From assembly GCF_043951865.1 (NCBI RefSeq), contig NZ_JBINJF010000020.1:37575-101574 (forward strand): a stretch of DNA of 64,000 nucleotides, given 5' to 3'. The position numbers and the translations under genes are program-made. Shown here piece by piece: positions 60,150 through 64,000 of this stretch; position 1 is the stretch's first letter; each line of letters begins with the position of its first letter. The DNA comes from JAMQKA01 sp043951865. GTDB taxonomy: Bacteria > Bacteroidota > Rhodothermia > Balneolales > Balneolaceae. The notes beneath the pieces were generated by a model. The model searched no databases. It was not told the DNA's origin and worked only from the letters and a program-made list of their open reading frames with translations.

Positions 60150-62105
60150 TCATTCTTCCCCGCCGATCCATAGGTTATTCGACGGATCGATGTCAGGCAG
60201 TTCCCTGTCGGGATCGATCTCCACACGGGTGATCTCCTGTTTGGTATCCAGCTTTGCCGTCCACGTATTGCCGCGGTGCCAAACATGTACCGGCAGCTCC
60301 ACCCGCTGCGTGGAACCATCGGCCAGTGTCACCTGCATGATGACCGGCATAACCAGCTTGTCCCTGTTGCTGATGCTGATAAGCGCTCCGTTTGAAGCTT
60401 CTCCGTCCACATAGTTGACAGAATCCACCGCCTGATCCATATTCCAGGTTTTTTCGAACCAGCCTCTCCAGAACCAGTCCAGCTCGCGGCCCGTTACGTC
60501 TTCCATGGTATTGAAGAAATCGTCATGAGTGGGATGTTTATAGGCCCAGCGGTCGATATACTCTTTAAACGCCTCATCAAAAAGTTCAGGACCGATAACG
60601 GTCTCGCGAAGTATACGGAGCCCCACGGCCGGTTTAAAGTAGGCTACGTAACCGAGGTTTCCCTCCTGTATCTGGTCGGGGTGCGTCATGATCGGTTCAT
60701 GGGCCGGGCTGTTCATCCAGTTGGTAATGCCCCGAATGCTGATGCGATGTCCGCCATATTCCCCATCGTTGAAATTCATGGTGCTGTAGCCATTCATAAA
60801 GGTATTGAGGCCTTCGTCCATCCAGGCATATTCCCGTTCGTTGGAACCCACAATCATCGGGAACCAAATATGCCCGAATTCGTGGTCGGTGACGCCCCAG
60901 AGTGCACTTCCGGTGGCCTCCCAGCTGCAAAACATGATACTCGGGTATTCCATGCCGCCTACTGTACCGGCAACATTTATAGCCAGTGGATAGGGATATT
61001 CAAGCCATTTCTCGGAGTAATACTCAACGGATCCTTTCACATACTCGGTGGAGCGCCCCCAGGCGGAGTCGCCCGCACTTTCAACCGGGTAAACCGACAT
61101 CGCCAGCGACTGATCTTCCCCCGGCAGGTTTATGCGAGCGGCGTCCCAGATAAATGCTTTGGAGGCGGCCCAGGCGATATCCCGAGCATCTTCAATCCGG
61201 TAATGCCAGGTGAGCGTGCCCCCTGTGTTGGGTCGGGATGCTTCCGTGCCCACCTCATCCTCACGGATAATAAAGACCCGTTCGTCGCTTTGCTGGGCTT
61301 TTTGCCAGCGTTCCTGCTGCTCTTTGGTCAGCACCTCCTCCTTGTTTAGCAGGTCCCCGGAGCCAACTACCACAAATTCGGAAGGGGCCGTAATGGTGTA
61401 GTCAAACGTTCCGAAATCCATGTAAAACTCTCCGGCTCCCAGGTAGGGGCGGATGTTCCAGCCCTCCATGTCATCATATACGGCCATCCGCGGATACCAC
61501 TGCGCCAGCTGATAGATCCAGCCGTTTTGCGTGTTGAGTCGCCCCATGCGGTCAGAACCGTACTCCGGGATACGAAATTCAAAGTCGATTTGTATCGATA
61601 CCTGTCCCCCTTCAGCTGCCAGGGCCTCTCTCAGGTGCAGCTTCATGTTGGTGTCCACCAGGTGCCGTTTGGGTTCGTAGATCTCGCCGTTGTGGGTTAC
61701 CCGGATGTTTTTGATCTGGACGCCCCCGTCAAACCCCCGGTTTCCAAAGCGCGAGCCGGTATGCGGGGTGAGCCTGGTTCCCCAAGAGTCCTTCGCAAAC
61801 AGGTTTTGATCCAGCTGTATCCAGAGCGACTCCAGCGCATCGGGACTGTTATTGGTGTACTGGATCTCAACCGTCGACTCTACCCGGTGATCTTCCGGAT
61901 GAAGGATGACATCGAGATTGTAATCGGCACTGTTCTGCCAGTATGCTTCGCCCGGGGCACCGCTGGCACTGCGGTAGATGGTGCTTTCACCCGTATGGTA
62001 AGGCAGGAACGCTTCCTGCACATTTGGGTTCTCTTGTTGTGCCCTTGCGGAGGTGGTTAGGAACAGTCCTATAAGAAGGGAGATAAATGATATGTTTAAT
62101 TTCAT
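60150..62105 (-). CDS. M1-family metallopeptidase, exported
   Basis: 651 residues with a clear signal peptide (MKLNISFISLLIGLFLTTSARA). Gluzincin zinc site HEFGH at 408-412 with E409, and the third ligand E431 (MDEGLNTF), 19 residues later as the family needs; exopeptidase motif GGMEYPS at 383-389. N-terminal beta domain (about 60-250) matches the M1 saddle. A C-terminal region of about 120 residues (VDGEASNGALISISNRDKL) follows, short for the family's ARM domain. It probably trims peptides in the periplasm. Alone on its strand, convergent repeats at its 3' end. Confidence 0.93.
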   Translation of the reverse strand: MKLNISFISLLIGLFLTTSARAQQENPNVQEAFLPYHTGESTIYRSASGAPGEAYWQNSADYNLDVILHPEDHRVESTVEIQYTNNSPDALESLWIQLDQNLFAKDSWGTRLTPHTGSRFGNRGFDGGVQIKNIRVTHNGEIYEPKRHLVDTNMKLHLREALAAEGGQVSIQIDFEFRIPEYGSDRMGRLNTQNGWIYQLAQWYPRMAVYDDMEGWNIRPYLGAGEFYMDFGTFDYTITAPSEFVVVGSGDLLNKEEVLTKEQQERWQKAQQSDERVFIIREDEVGTEASRPNTGGTLTWHYRIEDARDIAWAASKAFIWDAARINLPGEDQSLAMSVYPVESAGDSAWGRSTEYVKGSVEYYSEKWLEYPYPLAINVAGTVGGMEYPSIMFCSWEATGSALWGVTDHEFGHIWFPMIVGSNEREYAWMDEGLNTFMNGYSTMNFNDGEYGGHRISIRGITNWMNSPAHEPIMTHPDQIQEGNLGYVAYFKPAVGLRILRETVIGPELFDEAFKEYIDRWAYKHPTHDDFFNTMEDVTGRELDWFWRGWFEKTWNMDQAVDSVNYVDGEASNGALISISNRDKLVMPVIMQVTLADGSTQRVELPVHVWHRGNTWTAKLDTKQEITRVEIDPDRELPDIDPSNNLWIGGEE

Positions 62106-62621
62106 TGCAGGTGCTTTTACTATTAAATGGTTGTTGCTGACGGTTTATAATTAAATGCTCTCTGGCATGTCATATTTTGACGGGGAGAAGGTTCAAAATT
62201 TAACGGATTTGTTCAAGAGATATTCGTGATATCAACGTCGCTGTTACCGGGAAATTGAACGCTTGGTGTTAAATCAGGCAGGCTATTCCGGTATTATCGT
62301 AGAAACGCTGTTGATTTCCGACCGGTATACCCCTGCCAATAGTGTTGCCAAAACGGGGTACATGGTTCTGAAAGTTCCCGGCAGACCGCTTGAAGATACG
62401 GGGAAATAGATGCTGAATTAAATAATTAAAGTAAATTACAGAAAACAGTTCGAAAAATTAGATCATTTTCTCATATTCCCGTGTTATGAGGAGCCGATTC
62501 ACAGGTTGCCCGACGGGACTGTCAATGAAGTCCGGGAAGAAAGCCCGGTAACGGCCGGCAACTTGCGGTGCTGCCCAGGTTGTTTGGGGCACGGTTCAAT
62601 TTAAATTAAGAGATCAGGTTT
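62106..62621. other. Intergenic region with a possible gene remnant
   Basis: About 515 bp. In the middle an open stretch of 59 codons (62230-62409, plus strand) reads YREIERLVLNQAGYSGIIVE and continues ISDRYTPANSVAKTG before a stop. The text looks protein-like but I know no family, there is no proper start codon, and a stop lies just upstream at 62227. It may be a fragment of a decayed gene. The rest shows nothing. Confidence 0.35.
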
Positions 62622-63719
62622 ATGGATATTTTTAGTGATACCCGAACAGTAATGACGTTAGATGCCGGCGGGACAAATTTTGTGTTTTCAGCGCTCCAGG
62701 CGGGAAAAGAGATTTTGGAGCCGGTGACATTACCGGCCAACGGCGATAATCTGGATCGTTCCCTGAAAAATATGGTCCGGGGATTCCAGGAGGTGGAATC
62801 CAAAACCGGGCGTTCGGCAGATGCGATCAGTTTCGCATTTCCCGGTCCTGCCGACTATCCCTCCGGGGTGATCGGAGACCTGCCGAACATGCCTGGTTAC
62901 CGGGGAGGCGTTGCTCTGGGCCCCATGCTGGAGGAGAAGTTTGGCCTGCCCGTGTTTATCAACAATGACGGGAACCTGTTCACCTATGGCGAAGCGATGG
63001 GGGGACTGCTGCCGGAAGTGAATAGCAGGCTCAGGGAAAACGGGATCCCCAGGCAGTACAAAAATCTTTTCGGAGTCACCATCGGTACCGGTTTTGGGGG
63101 TGGCATAGTTATGAACAACCAGTTGTGCCTTGGAGATAATTCTGCAGCAGGGGAGATTTGGCTTAGCCGAAACTATCGAAACAGCGCGCTTTTTGCCGAG
63201 GAGGGGGTAAGCATCCGGGCGGTACAGCGATCGTACGAGAAGCGTGCTTCCTCCGGGACCGACGAAAAGATGACCGTGCGTGAAATCTACCAGATCGCCA
63301 GGGGCGAAAAGCCGGGCGACAAGGAGGCTGCCGTCAAGGCTTTCGAGGAGATGGCGGTGGTACTTGGTGAGGCGCTGGCCAATGCCGTCACGCTTGTTGA
63401 CAGCATTATTGTGCTGGGCGGCGGCATCTGCGGGGCTCATGAGCTGTTCCTGCCGAAAGCGATCGACCATATGAACGGGAGCATAGAAGATGAAAACGGG
63501 AAGAAAATATCGCGCCTGGTCTCGAGTATATACAACCTGGAGAGTCCGAAATCCGCCAAAGAGTTCTACAAGTATAAAAGCAGGCATGTGACGGTCCCCT
63601 ACTCTGATCAAGAAGTCCCCTACGTGCCCGATAAACGCCTGGCCGCAGGCGTAACCCGGCTCGGAACCAGCAGGGCCACCGCATTGGGAGCCTACGCCTA
63701 CGCGCTGAGTCAGCTTTAG
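62622..63719 (+). CDS. ROK-family sugar kinase or regulator
   Basis: 365 residues of the ROK family: ATP site DAGGTN at 14-19 (MTLDAGGTNFVFSAL), INNDGNLFTYGEAMGG, the phosphate segment GVTIGTGFGGGIVMNNQL, then LVDSIIVLGGGICGAHELFLP. The usual CxCGxxGC zinc motif of glucokinase-type ROKs is not evident: after GDNSAAGEIW comes LSRNYRNSALFAEEGVSIRA, so this may be a non-zinc kinase. No N-terminal HTH is present, so it is a kinase (glucose, N-acetylhexosamine or fructose) rather than a NagC-type regulator. No sugar-related neighbours. Confidence 0.85.
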   Translation: MDIFSDTRTVMTLDAGGTNFVFSALQAGKEILEPVTLPANGDNLDRSLKNMVRGFQEVESKTGRSADAISFAFPGPADYPSGVIGDLPNMPGYRGGVALGPMLEEKFGLPVFINNDGNLFTYGEAMGGLLPEVNSRLRENGIPRQYKNLFGVTIGTGFGGGIVMNNQLCLGDNSAAGEIWLSRNYRNSALFAEEGVSIRAVQRSYEKRASSGTDEKMTVREIYQIARGEKPGDKEAAVKAFEEMAVVLGEALANAVTLVDSIIVLGGGICGAHELFLPKAIDHMNGSIEDENGKKISRLVSSIYNLESPKSAKEFYKYKSRHVTVPYSDQEVPYVPDKRLAAGVTRLGTSRATALGAYAYALSQL

Positions 63720-63729
63720 CCCTTTTTCC

Positions 63730-63853
63730 AAGAGACCCTTGCAGAACCTGCTATTTTGTTGGGAGGTAGTTGTACCACCGACCTTGGTGACCTTTTAACG
63801 GGAGTACAACTTCCTCAGAACGAGAAATTGAGGTTTTTTGGCAAAGCCCTCTA
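63730..63853 (+). repeat. MITE-like repeat, family R1, copy c
   Basis: Same order as R1a: AGAGACCCTTGCAGAACCTG, GGGAGGTAGTTGTACCACCG, CCTTTTAACGGGAGTACAAC, TTCCTCAGAACGAGA, GGCAAAGCCCTCT. It lies 10 bp after the ROK gene stop and would be part of its 3' end. Confidence 0.8.
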
Positions 63854-63899
63854 CAAGAAATTTAAATTAATTGTCGTGAAGAATACCGGCTACACAAAG

Positions 63900-64000
63900 T
63901 CAGGAGTTTGCGGCTGTTTTGATAGCTTTTCGAATTCTCAGGTAGGTACCGCAGCGGCACAAGTTGCCATTCATTGCGGACTTGATTTCTTCGTCTGAAG
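63900..64000 (-). CDS. [2Fe-2S]-binding subunit of a molybdenum hydroxylase, C-terminal end (5' end outside window)
   Basis: Read from the window edge on the minus strand, the last codons are SDEEIKSAMNGNLCRCGTYL then RIRKAIKTAANS and a stop at 63900-63902. This is the end of the IorA/CoxS-type small subunit: the segment with NLCRCGTY carries the last two cysteines of the second [2Fe-2S] cluster. Such subunits deliver electrons from the molybdopterin large subunit. The gene continues beyond the window. Only about 33 codons are visible, but the motif is distinctive. Confidence 0.85.
   Translation of the reverse strand, partial: SDEEIKSAMNGNLCRCGTYLRIRKAIKTAANS

Noticed and set aside
60525..61349. 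Open frame opposite the M1 peptidase (274 codons, plus strand)
   Set aside because: Antisense shadow; the peptidase zinc site is intact on the other strand.
62730..63731. Long open frame opposite the ROK gene (333 codons, minus strand)
   Set aside because: A shadow of a GC-rich gene; the plus-strand ROK motifs are clear.

Overview
The window looks like chromosomal DNA of a Bacteroidota-type (FCB group) bacterium. The SusC/SusD pair, the cdaA-folP pairing, many signal-peptide or lipobox proteins, TonB and DUF4097-like proteins all point that way, and a Balneolia-like lineage is my best guess, from family knowledge rather than a marker gene. Two kinds of DNA are present: flanking chromosomal backbone (1-15.3 kb and 54.8-64 kb), and an intervening, visibly more AT-rich block that I read as a genomic island of about 39.5 kb.

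Left backbone (1-15.3 kb): end of methylmalonyl-CoA mutase, a ParE-type toxin/antitoxin pair and a frameshifted DUF559 gene inserted before the MeaB chaperone gene, a secreted DUF4097-like protein, cdaA (c-di-AMP synthase) with folP, two small orphan genes, tonB, a DksA/TraR-type protein, a Kef-type antiporter, a zinc alcohol dehydrogenase between inverted copies of a short repeat, and a gluconolactonase-like lipoprotein. It ends at a tRNA-Arg(CCT) gene that no open reading frame reveals.

Island (about 15.30-54.79 kb): the 3' end of the tRNA is imperfectly repeated at 54.78 kb. Just inside each end sits a pair of TGKCCARCA boxes spaced exactly 11 bp, like integrase arm sites. Module 1 (15.4-26.8 kb) is a defence operon: a PIN-domain gene, a half-size hsdS, hsdM, hsdS, then a complete Pycsar anti-phage pair (PycTM membrane effector and PycC pyrimidine cyclase) inside the type I restriction operon, then a Fic protein with a winged helix, hsdR and a YgjP-type metalloprotease. 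Three TTAACTA sites phased at exactly 40 bp lie in front of hsdR. Module 2 (26.8-32.3 kb) is a P4-like replication/integration unit: zinc-ribbon protein, primase-helicase, excisionase-like HTH protein, unknown protein and tyrosine integrase. Module 3 (32.5-54.3 kb) is a polysaccharide-utilisation-like locus: LacI regulator, SusC/SusD, three sulfatases, ribokinase, GRP-type sugar transporter, three nucleoside hydrolases, a methyltransferase and a large VCBS/ASPIC lipoprotein. Five copies of the palindrome CAATCGATTG in front of lacI, susC and the second nucleoside hydrolase tie it into one regulon. The layout resembles the Bacteroides ribose/nucleoside utilisation system (rus) with sulfatases added.

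Right backbone (54.8-64 kb): a His-rich membrane protein with a selenium-binding/methanethiol oxidase-type protein, a sigma-54 activator, an M1 metallopeptidase, a ROK-family kinase, and at the window edge the last codons of a [2Fe-2S] molybdo-hydroxylase subunit on the minus strand. Six MITE-like repeats with termini like AGAGGCTTTGCAAAAC lie in the two backbone segments; I found none in the island, which agrees with its proposed limits.
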